Both the position numbers and the translations under genes were made by a program. A stretch of 64,000 nt of DNA, taken from positions 186,001 to 250,000 of the forward strand of contig JACZYG010000001.1 of the NCBI GenBank assembly GCA_022571215.1. Reading direction: 5' to 3'. The number at the start of each line of letters is the position of its first letter. The first letter of the stretch is position 1. Source of the DNA: Fidelibacterota bacterium. Its GTDB lineage: Bacteria; Fidelibacterota; SORT01. Shown in pieces: positions 36,403 to 45,970 of the stretch. A model generated the notes under the pieces. The model ran no database searches and was not told the DNA's origin. It saw only the letters and a program-made list of their open reading frames with translations.

Positions 36403-38223
36403 ATGAAGACTCGATATAATAGACTTCTCCAATTCGTTCACTCTACTGAAGATTATATTTCTATAATTCTTCTTTTACTAATGGCATTACTCCCATTGAT
36501 AGAAATTGTCTACAGAAATATCGCTACGGGAGGAATACCCGGCTCTTCCGTAATTGTACAGCACCTGACTCTTTTAATAGCATTCACCGGAGCAGCCATT
36601 GCGGCAAGAGAGGGTCGTCTTCTGTCACTGACGTCCGGCAGGGCGCTATTTAAAGGTAAATACGGTGAATTTACACGGTATTACGCCTCTGCGATCGGAG
36701 CGGCGGTTTCTGTCGGGCTTTTCTGGGCAAGTTGGCAGATGGTCAAAATCGATTATGAATACCCCATCAATATTATTAAGGGAGTTCCTAATTGGACAGC
36801 CGAAGCTGTAATGCCGATCGTATTTATTCTGATAGCGGTAAGGCTTATTTTAAAATCATCTCCTCGAATAAAAATAAGACTTGTCATCGTGGCAGTGGTA
36901 ATACTGATTGCAATTCTCGGAAATGTTGAAGCGATACAGGGATCCAATTTTGTCTGGTTTGGTCTTTTACTGATTATCATTTCTGTCGCATTCGGAGCGC
37001 CGATTTTCGTTGGACTCGGCGGGGCGGCGCTGTTGCTGTTCTGGAGCGATTTTGTGCCGATCGCTTCCATTCCCGCCGAGAGTTACCGGATAGTCGTTTC
37101 CCCCACACTCCCGACTATACCTCTATTTACGCTTGCGGGGTATATTCTTGCGGAGAGCAATGCCGCGAAGCGTCTCGTAAAAGTATTCCGCGCATGGTTC
37201 GGCTGGCTCCCCGGTGGAACTCCAGTCGTCACCGTTGCTGTCTGCGCGTTTTTTACCACATTCACCGGCGGTTCCGGAGTCACGATACTTGCTCTCGGCG
37301 GACTTCTTCTTCCCATGCTGATACAAGAAAAATATCCTGAAAAATTCTCTATCGGACTCCTAACCGCCTCAGGTTCGCTCGGACTCTTTTTCCCGCCGAG
37401 TCTTGCCGTGATACTATACGGCGTGATTTCTCATACTCCTATAGATGAGATTTTTATAGCCGGAATCGTTCCGGGAATTTTTCTCATGATCCTCGTAGCG
37501 CTGTGGGGAATAAGGCAGGGCTATCTGTCGAAAATAGAAAGAACGGAATTCAACTTAAAAGAAGCCTTTGAGGCGCTGTGGGAAGCTAAATGGGAAGTGG
37601 CTCTACCTGTTGTCGTCCTTGTAGGTATTTACGGCGGATTCACCACGATGGTAGAGACGGCAGCCTTAGCTGCGCTTTACGCTCTCGTGGTAGAAGTGTT
37701 CATACATAAAGACCTGAGCTTGCGGTATGATCTTCCCCGCGTGGTCTCATCTTGCGCGACCCTTATCGGTGGCGTGCTCATCATACTCAGCGTAGCCATG
37801 GGTCTTACCGCATATTTAGTTGATGCCGAGGTTCCGATGCTTGCGCTCGAATTCGTGCAGACGCATGTGGAATCACCATGGGTATTCCTACTTACACTTA
37901 ACATTCTCCTGCTTTTGGTCGGAGCGATGATGGATATCTTCTCCGCTATCGTAGTGATTGTACCGCTTATAGTTCCCATTGCTGCCGCATACGGAATTGC
38001 TCCCGTGCATCTCGCCATAATATTTCTCGCCAACCTTGAATTAGGCTACCTGACTCCGCCTGTCGGAATGAACCTCTTTCTCGCGTCATACAGGTTCGAC
38101 AAGGATTTGCTTACCGTTTATCGCGCGGCAATCCCCTATCTCATAATCCTCCTGATAGGCGTTATAGCAATTACGTATATCCCGATATTAACGCTCGGGC
38201 TTGGAAGGCTGCTCGGATACTAA
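36403..38223 (+). CDS. TRAP transporter fused permease DctQM
   Basis: 606 residues in which the small (DctQ, about 1-160, four helices) and large (DctM, about 175-606, about twelve helices) subunits are one polypeptide. Signatures of DctM include GGSGVTILALGGLLLPML and GSLGLFFPPSLAVILYG, then LELGYLTPPVGMNLF near the end. It uses the sodium or proton gradient to import the DctP-bound substrate across the inner membrane. Fused DctQM with TatT is a known subtype. A weak stem (CAAG-N6-CTTG, 38225-38238) with T-run follows the stop and may end the transcript. Confidence 0.93.
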   Translation: MKTRYNRLLQFVHSTEDYISIILLLLMALLPLIEIVYRNIATGGIPGSSVIVQHLTLLIAFTGAAIAAREGRLLSLTSGRALFKGKYGEFTRYYASAIGAAVSVGLFWASWQMVKIDYEYPINIIKGVPNWTAEAVMPIVFILIAVRLILKSSPRIKIRLVIVAVVILIAILGNVEAIQGSNFVWFGLLLIIISVAFGAPIFVGLGGAALLLFWSDFVPIASIPAESYRIVVSPTLPTIPLFTLAGYILAESNAAKRLVKVFRAWFGWLPGGTPVVTVAVCAFFTTFTGGSGVTILALGGLLLPMLIQEKYPEKFSIGLLTASGSLGLFFPPSLAVILYGVISHTPIDEIFIAGIVPGIFLMILVALWGIRQGYLSKIERTEFNLKEAFEALWEAKWEVALPVVVLVGIYGGFTTMVETAALAALYALVVEVFIHKDLSLRYDLPRVVSSCATLIGGVLIILSVAMGLTAYLVDAEVPMLALEFVQTHVESPWVFLLTLNILLLLVGAMMDIFSAIVVIVPLIVPIAAAYGIAPVHLAIIFLANLELGYLTPPVGMNLFLASYRFDKDLLTVYRAAIPYLIILLIGVIAITYIPILTLGLGRLLGY

Positions 38224-38359
38224 ATCAAGTTTAATCTTGCTTTTACCACTCCATTTTGGGTAATATTTAGCCTGCTTTTATAAAATTTTGGCTTTTTAAC
38301 ATAGTTCCAACTATCTACCCGCCGATTCTGAAAAAGGGCAGATAAATAAGGAGGGGCAG

Positions 38360-40270
38360 ATGTCTCAAGATAATTCTATTAAGGTAACTTCAGAAAGTTC
38401 AGAAATTTATAATCCGAGTGATGAAGTGCTGAATCAGGCAAATATAAAAGATTATGATTCTCTTTATAAGCGTTCTATTGAAGACAGGGAAGGGTTTTGG
38501 GCTGAGGAGGCGGAAAAGCTCAGTTGGTATAAAAAATGGGATAAGGTTCTTGACGATTCCGACAAGCCTTTCTATAAATGGTTCACCGGAGGAAAAACGA
38601 ATATCATTCAAAACGCAATTGACAGGCATCAAGAGACGGCTATCGCCGACAAGACAGCAATCATCTGGGAGGGTGAGCCGGGCGACAAACGAAAATTCAC
38701 GTATCGTCAGGTCAACGAGGAAGTGTCCAAATTCGCTAATATCCTTAAAGATAAGGGTGTCAAAAAAGGTGACATCGTCACTATTTATATGCCGCAAATT
38801 CCTGAACTCGCCTTTGCCATGCTCGCCTGCGCGAAGATCGGCGCGGCTCACAGCGTGGTGTACGGCGGATTCAGCGCCGAAGCTCTTTCCCAACGAATTA
38901 ACGATGCGAAATGCCGCATCCTCATCACCGCAGACGGCGGATGGCGAAGGGGGAAGATCACCGACCTCAAAGCGATCTCAAATGATGCGATGTCACGCTC
39001 TTCATCAGTGGAAGTCTGCATCACCGTAAAACGGACTGAACATGAAGTTGAGATGCGGGAAGGTCGCGACTATTGGTATCACGAGCTTCATGCAGAGGCG
39101 AGCGCCGATTGCGAAACGGAAGTCACGGATGCGGAAGATATGCTATTTATACTATATACTTCGGGCACCACAGGCAGACCTAAGGCTCTTCTCCACACAC
39201 ATGGCGGATATTCGCTGTACACTTCGGTCACTCTCAAGTATGTATTCGATATTAAGGATGATGATATATGGTGGTGCGCCGCCGATCCCGGTTGGATTAC
39301 CGGACACAGTTATATTGTATATAGCCCGCTGATAAACGGCGCAACTGTTGTTATGTATGAAGGCGCGCCGAACTTTCCCGACCCCGGTCGCTGGTGGGAA
39401 ATGATAAATAGATATAAAGTGAGCATCCTTTACACTTCGCCGACAGCTATCAGAGGACTCATGCGGTTTGGTGACAAATGGCCTGAGAAACATGATATCA
39501 GTTCTCTAAGACTTCTCGGATCGGTCGGTGAACCGATAAATCCCGAGGCGTGGAAGTGGTATCATCGTGTCATTGGCAAAAATAAATGCCCGATAATGGA
39601 TACCTGGTGGCAGACAGAAACAGGCGGGTTTATGATTACACCGCTTCCCATAACACCGTTAAAACCCGGCTCGGCTACAAAACCGTTCTTCGGAAATGAA
39701 GTTGCCGTAGTTGACGATGACGGAAACGAAGTAGCTGTCGGAGAGGAGGGTAAGTTGGTGCTGAAAGCGCCCTGGCCCGGAATGGCTCGCACAATTTACG
39801 GCGACGATGAACGCTTCAAAGAGGTCTACTGGAAGGATTACGAGAAACAGGGCTGGTATAAAACAGGTGATTCCGCCCGTATAGATTCCGACGGCTACGT
39901 CTGGATAATCGGTCGTATAGACGATGTTATCAAGGTCAGCGGATACCGGCTCGGAACGGCGGAGATCGAAAGCGCGCTCGTAAGCCATGACGCTGTCTCG
40001 GAAGCCGCCGCTATCGGACTCCCGCACGAATTAAAAGGTAACGCCATTCATACATTCGTCATTCTTCGCGAGGGATTAGAAGGCTCTGATGAACTCCGGG
40101 AAGAACTCGGTCAGCATGTCCGCAGCGAGATAGGACCTATCGCCCGGCCCGAATCTATCGAGTTCGTGGACTCGCTCCCGAAAACCCGAAGCGGCAAGAT
40201 AATGCGGCGTGTGCTTAAAGCCCGCGCCCTCGGCGAGGATGAAGGCGATCTTTCGACTTTGGAGGAATAA
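38360..40270 (+). CDS. acs: acetyl-CoA synthetase (AMP-forming)
   Basis: 636 residues with AAGGAGG 5-6 bases ahead of the ATG. The AMP-binding core motif is LYTSGTTGRPKALLHTHGG, with the downstream DTWWQTETGGFMITP, and DDVIKVSGYRLGTAEIES. The C-terminal catalytic lysine motif is PKTRSGKIMRR, subject to acetylation control in this family. Acs converts acetate, ATP and CoA to acetyl-CoA in the cytoplasm. It lies 136 bases downstream of the TRAP permease on the same strand; a TRAP system that brings in small carboxylates would fit feeding Acs, but this is a guess. Confidence 0.94.
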   Translation: MSQDNSIKVTSESSEIYNPSDEVLNQANIKDYDSLYKRSIEDREGFWAEEAEKLSWYKKWDKVLDDSDKPFYKWFTGGKTNIIQNAIDRHQETAIADKTAIIWEGEPGDKRKFTYRQVNEEVSKFANILKDKGVKKGDIVTIYMPQIPELAFAMLACAKIGAAHSVVYGGFSAEALSQRINDAKCRILITADGGWRRGKITDLKAISNDAMSRSSSVEVCITVKRTEHEVEMREGRDYWYHELHAEASADCETEVTDAEDMLFILYTSGTTGRPKALLHTHGGYSLYTSVTLKYVFDIKDDDIWWCAADPGWITGHSYIVYSPLINGATVVMYEGAPNFPDPGRWWEMINRYKVSILYTSPTAIRGLMRFGDKWPEKHDISSLRLLGSVGEPINPEAWKWYHRVIGKNKCPIMDTWWQTETGGFMITPLPITPLKPGSATKPFFGNEVAVVDDDGNEVAVGEEGKLVLKAPWPGMARTIYGDDERFKEVYWKDYEKQGWYKTGDSARIDSDGYVWIIGRIDDVIKVSGYRLGTAEIESALVSHDAVSEAAAIGLPHELKGNAIHTFVILREGLEGSDELREELGQHVRSEIGPIARPESIEFVDSLPKTRSGKIMRRVLKARALGEDEGDLSTLEE

Positions 40271-40688
40271 AGAATTAAGAATTTGCGGGTTAGGGTCACC
40301 GCCTTTGGCGGGACTGTCGCTTCTGTCGAAGACACTCCTTTGGGTGTCCTGACCATGCTTTCAAAACAACCACCCCTCAGTCCCCTCCTTACAAGGAGGG
40401 GATATTCATCGTCATGGGATCCCGCCATCGGCGGGGGATGTTGTGACACGGCAATCTCATAATTGCGATTGGATAAACCTGAGATTGACACTACCTGATA
40501 AATCAGGTTTCGCAAAGACACCTACATGCGATTCAGGATTCTTCAACCTCCTCCTTTAGGGGAGAGGAAAATCGTGCGAGTCAGGATTTATCCTGACTGC
40601 ATAAAACTTTTAATTATTAGATTTATTCAGTTGATTCCGTAGGAATGCCCAAGTTCCTCTTCATCTGAAAAATAAAGAGAATTTATAC
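40271..40688. repeat. 418-base convergent intergenic region packed with hairpins
   Basis: No gene. Between 40299 and 40597 lie at least six inverted repeats: CCGCC-TTT-GGCGG (40299-40311), GACACTCC/TGGGTGTC (40331-40348, imperfect), TCCCCTCCTT-AC-AAGGAGGGGA (40381-40402, perfect 10-base arms), CCCGCC-ATC-GGCGGG (40421-40435), ACCTGAT-AA-ATCAGGT (40493-40508) and GTCAGGAT-TT-ATCCTGAC (40580-40597). Some could act as terminators for the two convergent genes, yet the number and variety look like accumulated REP-like or decayed repeat units. Confidence 0.65.
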
Positions 40689-43463
40689 CTACCTCAACAA
40701 AACCATCTTTCTGACCTGCTCGAAAGATTTGGTAGGCGTTTGAGCGGTGAGTTTATAGATATAGACACCGCTTGCGAGGCTCATACCGTTGTTATTTCTG
40801 CCGAACCAGGTTGCTGTGTGGAAGCCCGCATCCTGCTGATTGTCAACAATAGTTGAGAGTTCCTGTCCGAGTAGATTATATATTCTGAGGCGAACATATG
40901 CGGGTTCGGGGAGCTCGTAACCGATTTCAGTGACCGGATTAAACGGATTCGGATAATTCTGGAGGAGCGAAAATTTTTGTGGTAATAGCGCTGTCGGTTC
41001 CGTCCCGATGATTATATCTACCTTAAACATATAAGGAGACGTCCCTCCCTCCAACGGAACGGTAGTGACGTTACCGTCGTTGTCAATTGCTTCTACGTAG
41101 TAGCTGATTTCGGTTTCCTGTTTCTGTCCCGGTATGGCAGATTCATAACGGAATTCAGCTGATCTTGTCATGGGGAGAGTGATGAAATCGGAACCGTTTA
41201 CAGAATAATTCAGATTCGCCTCGATAATGCTTCCCTCATCTGAGATAACAGCCCCAACAGCATAACCGGTTGTGTCCGGCGTGTCTTGAATTTGCGGGAC
41301 ATCAAGAATAACAGGGTTCATAGATTCACTCGTATAGATGCCTATCGCTATATCATCCGCATAGAAGCCGTCATATTCCACGCCGTCGTTCATGGAAGTC
41401 ATTAGGCGTATCTTACTGTTAGAAACGTCACCTGTCAATAGTTTTGAGATATCGAGCTCTTGTGTTTTCCATCTGTAATTATTATAACCGCTGTACACAG
41501 GTCTGTTTTGGAACTGAATCCCAACCTGCGTATCGTTTCCTTTCAGAGAATTCCACGTTACCCCGCCATCCGGTGAATATTGCACCATTGTAACGTCGGA
41601 AACGTTTTCGATATCCCAGCGAGCTTTAAGGCTGACAAAAGCGCCGTTGACATTCGTTAAATCTATCGGTACCGCTAACACCATTTCCGTAGTCGAATTT
41701 ATGCCCGGCTTCCCGTCAGGGCTGTCGTTAAACGCCCAATCTCCTGTCGCGGCATATTTGTCTGAAATTCCCCACGAACCGGTCGAGTTCCAGTTTCTCA
41801 TACCGTCTTCCGCCCCGTCGAAAAAAACTAATACAGGGCTTCCGACAACTATCCTGACAGTGTCAACGCTATAATATGACCCGATTGCGTTTGCTCTCCA
41901 TGTTACGTTGAGCTCGAGAGTATCTCCCGGCACGGCAGCGCTGTTTAATGAAATCAAAAATGGCTCGGTTGAATTATCAGTCTCCGTCAAAATCGCGGCA
42001 TCAGGAAAACTAACCTTAGATCTGTTTATAGTCAGCAGCGGATCGTTCGTTGAGATCGTCCCCGTAATACCGGTCGCGTTTGCGCCAACACCCTTATTTT
42101 TTGCGTATAATATCAATGAAACAGTCTCACCCGGGTCAAGCCAACCGTCCGCATCGTTGCTTGAGGAATCAATATTCAGATAGTCACCTATATCATGTTC
42201 TGTTACGCTCAAATATGCTCCGCCAAGCCACGCCAATGTCTTGTTCATATGGAGTACTTCTTCCATCATCGGAAGAATCCGACTCGGTTCGGGCCAAAAA
42301 CCGTCGTCATTTGTGCCGATTTCAGGTGTCATCCAATAAACGCCGTAAGCCTTATACATCTGATCGTCGGATATTCCGTTTACATCATCTCGTACCGTTT
42401 GTCCGGCAGTACCTGCGACATATTTATTAAAACGGGTCAACTCCTCGCCAAGATTTCTAAAAATAGTTGAATCGTTGGTCTCCGAATCAGAAAATCCCCA
42501 GGGCCAGATAAGGAGATTTCCGAAGCTGTGATAATTTAAGGCTACCTTGAACTCCCTGCCCGCGACAAAATTCTGAAGTCCTTGAGTTTCAGGCTCCGAA
42601 ACCGCGGAAGGACCTCGATATTTCTTACTTGAAAAACTTCCGCTTGATCCAAAATCATCAAAACCCCATTGATATTCAAAGTTCCGATTCAGATCAACGC
42701 CGTCGCTCCCCAGCTCAAAAACATCGCTGTTGTCATTATCTCTTACGTTCTTCCGCCACAACCCGCCACCCTTTGGCCAGATGCTGTCGTTTATCGCAAA
42801 GCCATCCGGATTTACAATAGGAATAAAATACAACTCTCTGTTATTCAGGAGATAAATCGTTTCCAAATCTCCTGCCGCATATGAATTCATCAACCATTCG
42901 GCAAAGAAAAGAAGAGCTGTCGGACCTCCCATTTCCCGAGCATGGGTCAGACCGGTATAAAGAACCTCCGGTTCCTGTTCGTCAACTTCAGGATTATCGG
43001 ACAGCTTCCACATCCATTGTGTTCTGTTCCGATGAGTCCTACCTATACTGTCTTTTTCGCTGATAAGAGTCGGATATTTCGCTTGCAGGCTATCCATGAA
43101 AAGATACATCGAATCAAGGCTGAAAAAACCCATTTTTGTTCCGTCGCCTATCGTCAGACTCTTTCCGGAAACCCAACTCCCCGCCCGGTCGAGATAGAAC
43201 TGGGTCATATCCGGAATAATAATATCGTAGTCTATGCCTTGAGATTTTAATCGATTCAGGTCATCTTCAGAAGCAATTATCTCTGAATAATAACCTTCTT
43301 TCCTTTCTACTACATCAAATCCGTTTCGCTCTAATTCGCGAATAGATTCTCTGTCGGGAGTTGATATTCGTATCAGGCTCGACTTGCCGTTTGCGGAATG
43401 CGCGCTGTCAAATGAAAACAGAAACAGTAAAACGATGGCTACGGTATATTTCAATATATTCAT
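40689..43463 (-). CDS. M14 zinc carboxypeptidase with type IX-like C-terminal sorting domain
   Basis: 924 residues. After a signal peptide (about 1-24) and a propeptide-like region, the M14 peptidase domain has GLTHAREMGGP (His174, Glu177), NPDGF, GVDLNRNF (about 254-261), NYHSFGNLLIWPWG (His312) and the catalytic Glu381 in TPEIGTNDDG. Residues about 420-820 form beta-sandwich domains of the CARDB/MAM-like kind. The final 85 residues are a PNPFNP-type sorting domain (LLQNYPNPFNPVTEIGYEL, then LGQEL and SGVYIYKL), as on proteins sent through SprA. It is a secreted, probably surface-bound carboxypeptidase for protein use. Confidence 0.92.
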   Translation of the reverse strand: MNILKYTVAIVLLFLFSFDSAHSANGKSSLIRISTPDRESIRELERNGFDVVERKEGYYSEIIASEDDLNRLKSQGIDYDIIIPDMTQFYLDRAGSWVSGKSLTIGDGTKMGFFSLDSMYLFMDSLQAKYPTLISEKDSIGRTHRNRTQWMWKLSDNPEVDEQEPEVLYTGLTHAREMGGPTALLFFAEWLMNSYAAGDLETIYLLNNRELYFIPIVNPDGFAINDSIWPKGGGLWRKNVRDNDNSDVFELGSDGVDLNRNFEYQWGFDDFGSSGSFSSKKYRGPSAVSEPETQGLQNFVAGREFKVALNYHSFGNLLIWPWGFSDSETNDSTIFRNLGEELTRFNKYVAGTAGQTVRDDVNGISDDQMYKAYGVYWMTPEIGTNDDGFWPEPSRILPMMEEVLHMNKTLAWLGGAYLSVTEHDIGDYLNIDSSSNDADGWLDPGETVSLILYAKNKGVGANATGITGTISTNDPLLTINRSKVSFPDAAILTETDNSTEPFLISLNSAAVPGDTLELNVTWRANAIGSYYSVDTVRIVVGSPVLVFFDGAEDGMRNWNSTGSWGISDKYAATGDWAFNDSPDGKPGINSTTEMVLAVPIDLTNVNGAFVSLKARWDIENVSDVTMVQYSPDGGVTWNSLKGNDTQVGIQFQNRPVYSGYNNYRWKTQELDISKLLTGDVSNSKIRLMTSMNDGVEYDGFYADDIAIGIYTSESMNPVILDVPQIQDTPDTTGYAVGAVISDEGSIIEANLNYSVNGSDFITLPMTRSAEFRYESAIPGQKQETEISYYVEAIDNDGNVTTVPLEGGTSPYMFKVDIIIGTEPTALLPQKFSLLQNYPNPFNPVTEIGYELPEPAYVRLRIYNLLGQELSTIVDNQQDAGFHTATWFGRNNNGMSLASGVYIYKLTAQTPTKSFEQVRKMVLLR

Positions 43464-43543
43464 AGACTAATTCAACTGTGATTTATGAGTATAATATAGT
43501 GCGTTAGGGTTTTAAACGCCTCCGGTTACCTATGGTTTCATTT

Positions 43544-43948
43544 TCAGGAGCTTTTTTTCTCCCATGAGACCTTTGATGTAGTATGCACGCCACCCCTGAT
43601 TGTAAAATCTCCAAATACCGTTGCGCGTTTCGGTTCAACGGCTGCCACAAAATCTTCCAATATCCTGTTTACCACATGCTCATGAAATATCCCTACATGC
43701 CTGTAGGACATCAAATAAAATTTCCAGCTTCGCAGTTCAACGCATTTTTTATCCGGTAAATAGTTTATTCTGATGGTTCCAAAATCAGGCAGCCCGCTTT
43801 TTGGACAGACGCTTGTAAATTCCTCTGTACTGATATTCAATTCTACATCTCTTTCGGGATATTCATAATCAAATGAATCCAGAACATCAGCCCGTATAGC
43901 CTCAGTGGATTTCATTTCTCCGACTATCTCTTTTTCTATTTCTCTCAT
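43544..43948 (-). CDS. queF: 7-cyano-7-deazaguanine reductase (QueF)
   Basis: 134 residues, the short unimodular QueF type. The catalytic Cys lies in SVCPKSGLPDFG (about 49-60), the NADPH/substrate segment is VELRSWKFYLMSYRHVGIFHEHV (split over 71-93), close to the usual ELKSLKLYLxxYRnxgifHE. It reduces preQ0 to preQ1, the step before queuosine insertion into tRNA. Its ATG overlaps the queC stop (TAATG). Confidence 0.94.
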   Translation of the reverse strand: MREIEKEIVGEMKSTEAIRADVLDSFDYEYPERDVELNISTEEFTSVCPKSGLPDFGTIRINYLPDKKCVELRSWKFYLMSYRHVGIFHEHVVNRILEDFVAAVEPKRATVFGDFTIRGGVHTTSKVSWEKKSS

Positions 43949-44646
43949 TAACTTACTTTTCCCTCCATCTCAACATATTTGATAGGGTCTTCAATTCCCA
44001 ATTCCTTATAGCCCCTTAGCCTTAATACGCATGATTCGCACTTTCCGCATGCTTTCTCTTCGTTTCTGTAGCAAGACCATGTAAGTTCTAACGGCGCGCC
44101 GAGCTCCAATCCATTTTTTATTACCTCTCCCTTGGTCATATGGATAAGCGGCGCTATGAGCTCAATATTAGTCTCAGGGCGAGTCCCGACCTTTATCATA
44201 TTATTGAACGCATTGATAAAATCTTCTGTGCAGTCAGGATATCCCGCGCTGTCCTCTTCCATCATCCCGACATAAATTAAGCCTGCCCCTATCGCTTCTC
44301 CCCATGAAACCGCAATTGAAAGAATATTTGCGTTTCTGAAAGGCACATATGTCGGTGGAATACCTTGGATGTTCGGGTCGTAATCTTCTACGGGGATATT
44401 TCTGTCTGTAAGACTCGAATTCCCTATCTTGCGTAAATGGTCTATATCCGCTACGAATCTTTTGTCGAGATTATAGAAATCCGCTATCGCATGAAATGCT
44501 TCCAACTCTCTCTTTTGAGTTTTATTTCCATAACTGATGTGCATCAGCGCCAGCTCATGCTTTTCTGCCGCTATTGCCGTAGCTACCGCAGAGTCCAATC
44601 CGCCTGATACCGCCACGACAGCCAACGATTTATTCTGATTTTCCAT
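43948..44646 (-). CDS. queC: 7-cyano-7-deazaguanine synthase (QueC)
   Basis: 232 residues. The PP-loop AVSGGLDSAVATAIAAE (about 13-29) binds ATP; the zinc site is at the C-terminus, CYRNEEKACGKCESCVLRLRG (C-x7-C-x2-C-x2-C, near residue 200). FRNANILSIAVSWGEAIGA is the central substrate loop. QueC turns carboxy-deazaguanine into preQ0 using ammonia and ATP. It lies between queE (11 bases upstream) and queF. Confidence 0.95.
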   Translation of the reverse strand: MENQNKSLAVVAVSGGLDSAVATAIAAEKHELALMHISYGNKTQKRELEAFHAIADFYNLDKRFVADIDHLRKIGNSSLTDRNIPVEDYDPNIQGIPPTYVPFRNANILSIAVSWGEAIGAGLIYVGMMEEDSAGYPDCTEDFINAFNNMIKVGTRPETNIELIAPLIHMTKGEVIKNGLELGAPLELTWSCYRNEEKACGKCESCVLRLRGYKELGIEDPIKYVEMEGKVS

Positions 44647-44657
44647 TTCGCTGCTAT

Positions 44658-45296
44658 TTATACTCCTACTGCCTTATCACCCCAGATATATTTATGCAGC
44701 TGAAGATTCACTCTCACATCTAAACTATCTTCCATTATCCACTTTATCAACTCAGCCGGTTGCAGCACATTATGTACGGGCGAGAGATTAACGATGGTTT
44801 TATTTTCCAACTCATATTCCTTTATCATATCAATTGACCAATCGTAATCAGCCCTGTCACAAATCACAAACTTCACTTCGTCTCCCGCAATCAATCGGGA
44901 TATATTATTCCAATCATTTTCGTCCACCATTAGGCTTGAGGGGGTCTTGAAATCAATTATTTTTTTTACTCGCTCGTCTACCTTGATAGTATCAATGGAA
45001 CCTCCCGTTTCAAGCAGAACTATCAATCCTTCATCGCATAAGGCAGTCATAAGCTCGTAACATTCTTCCTGGATGAGAGGCTCTCCGCCGGTTATTTCCA
45101 CGAGCGAGAGACCTGTTTCTTTGACCTTATTCAAAATGTGCTCAACGCTCTTTTCTTCTCCGCCAAAAAAAGCGTATGCGGTGTCGCACCATGAGCAACG
45201 TAAATTGCATCCGGTCAATCGAACAAACACACATGGTAATCCCTGGTAACTCGATTCACCTTGAATACTCGAATATATCTCACTAATTTTTAACAA
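44658..45296 (-). CDS. queE: 7-carboxy-7-deazaguanine synthase, radical SAM (QueE)
   Basis: 212 residues from a TTG start with GAGG 7 bases ahead. The motif SIQGESSYQGLPCVFVRLTG (11-30) is the QueE start, and the radical-SAM cluster is CNLRCSWC (C-x3-C-x2-C). EITGGEPL (about 68-75) follows. It rearranges 6-carboxytetrahydropterin (from QueD, 21.9 kb) to 7-carboxy-7-deazaguanine. A terminator separates it from the bioY operon upstream, so queE-queC-queF is its own unit. Confidence 0.94.
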   Translation of the reverse strand: MLKISEIYSSIQGESSYQGLPCVFVRLTGCNLRCSWCDTAYAFFGGEEKSVEHILNKVKETGLSLVEITGGEPLIQEECYELMTALCDEGLIVLLETGGSIDTIKVDERVKKIIDFKTPSSLMVDENDWNNISRLIAGDEVKFVICDRADYDWSIDMIKEYELENKTIVNLSPVHNVLQPAELIKWIMEDSLDVRVNLQLHKYIWGDKAVGV

Positions 45297-45327
45297 TTTT
45301 AAACCTCAACAATATCTCTGCCACCCT

Positions 45328-45354
45328 AAAAAAAGGGGCGCACGTTGCGCCCCT
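45328..45354 (-). terminator. intrinsic terminator at the end of the cysS-bioY operon
   Basis: On the minus strand AGGGGCGCA-ACG-TGCGCCCCT is a perfect 9-base-pair stem followed by TTTTTTT. It lies 21 bases after the bioY stop and 31 bases before queE. Confidence 0.9.
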
Positions 45355-45375
45355 GAAACTTGCTTTAATGATTGT

Positions 45376-45954
45376 TTATCTGTCTTTTCTGTTATATTTA
45401 AACGCTTCAACCAGTGCTATTACAAGCCCTATTTTAATTATTGCGCCCGGAATGAACGGCAAAAAACCAAGCGAAAGCGTATTCATCAGAGTGCCGCCGG
45501 TTATTTTCCAAAGCCAAAGATTCCCGGACAAAAATATTACGATGGTTCCCGCTGTTAGAGCGCCCATTAAACGCGAGCGAGAAGATGAATCGCCGATCAG
45601 ATAGCTTACAACGGCCGGCGCGAGCAAAAAACCTGCTAAGAATCCACCCGTCGGACCCGCTAATAGCGCAATTCCCGAGGCCATCCCGGCAAATATCGGA
45701 ATTCCTATCGCTCCTGCCGACACGTAAACCATTTGCGAAAGAGTACCCCTTTTACTTCCCAATGTCGCCCCTGCAAGAAGAACAAAAAAAGTTTGTAGTG
45801 TTATAGGAACGGGGGTAAACGGCAGCGGAATTCTGATCAAAGCTCCAAGAGCTGTAAGAAGGGCAAATCCGCCAACGAGAAATATCGTTCTTACAGCCCT
45901 ACTTTCCTGATATGGTAAAACATTATTTATAGCGCTTTTCATAAACTGATACAA
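45376..45954 (-). CDS. bioY: biotin transporter substrate-binding subunit BioY
   Basis: 192 residues from a TTG start with AAGGAG 7 bases ahead. Six hydrophobic helices and the BioY block RIPLPFTPVPITLQTFFVLL (about 42-61), followed by GATLGSKRG and GPTGGFLAGF (about 105-114), identify the S-component of the biotin ECF transporter in the inner membrane. No BioM/BioN genes are here, so it either shares an ECF module elsewhere or works alone. It is the last gene of the cysS operon. Confidence 0.92.
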   Translation of the reverse strand: MYQFMKSAINNVLPYQESRAVRTIFLVGGFALLTALGALIRIPLPFTPVPITLQTFFVLLAGATLGSKRGTLSQMVYVSAGAIGIPIFAGMASGIALLAGPTGGFLAGFLLAPAVVSYLIGDSSSRSRLMGALTAGTIVIFLSGNLWLWKITGGTLMNTLSLGFLPFIPGAIIKIGLVIALVEAFKYNRKDR

Positions 45955-45970
45955 TTATCTCTCCTTAATA

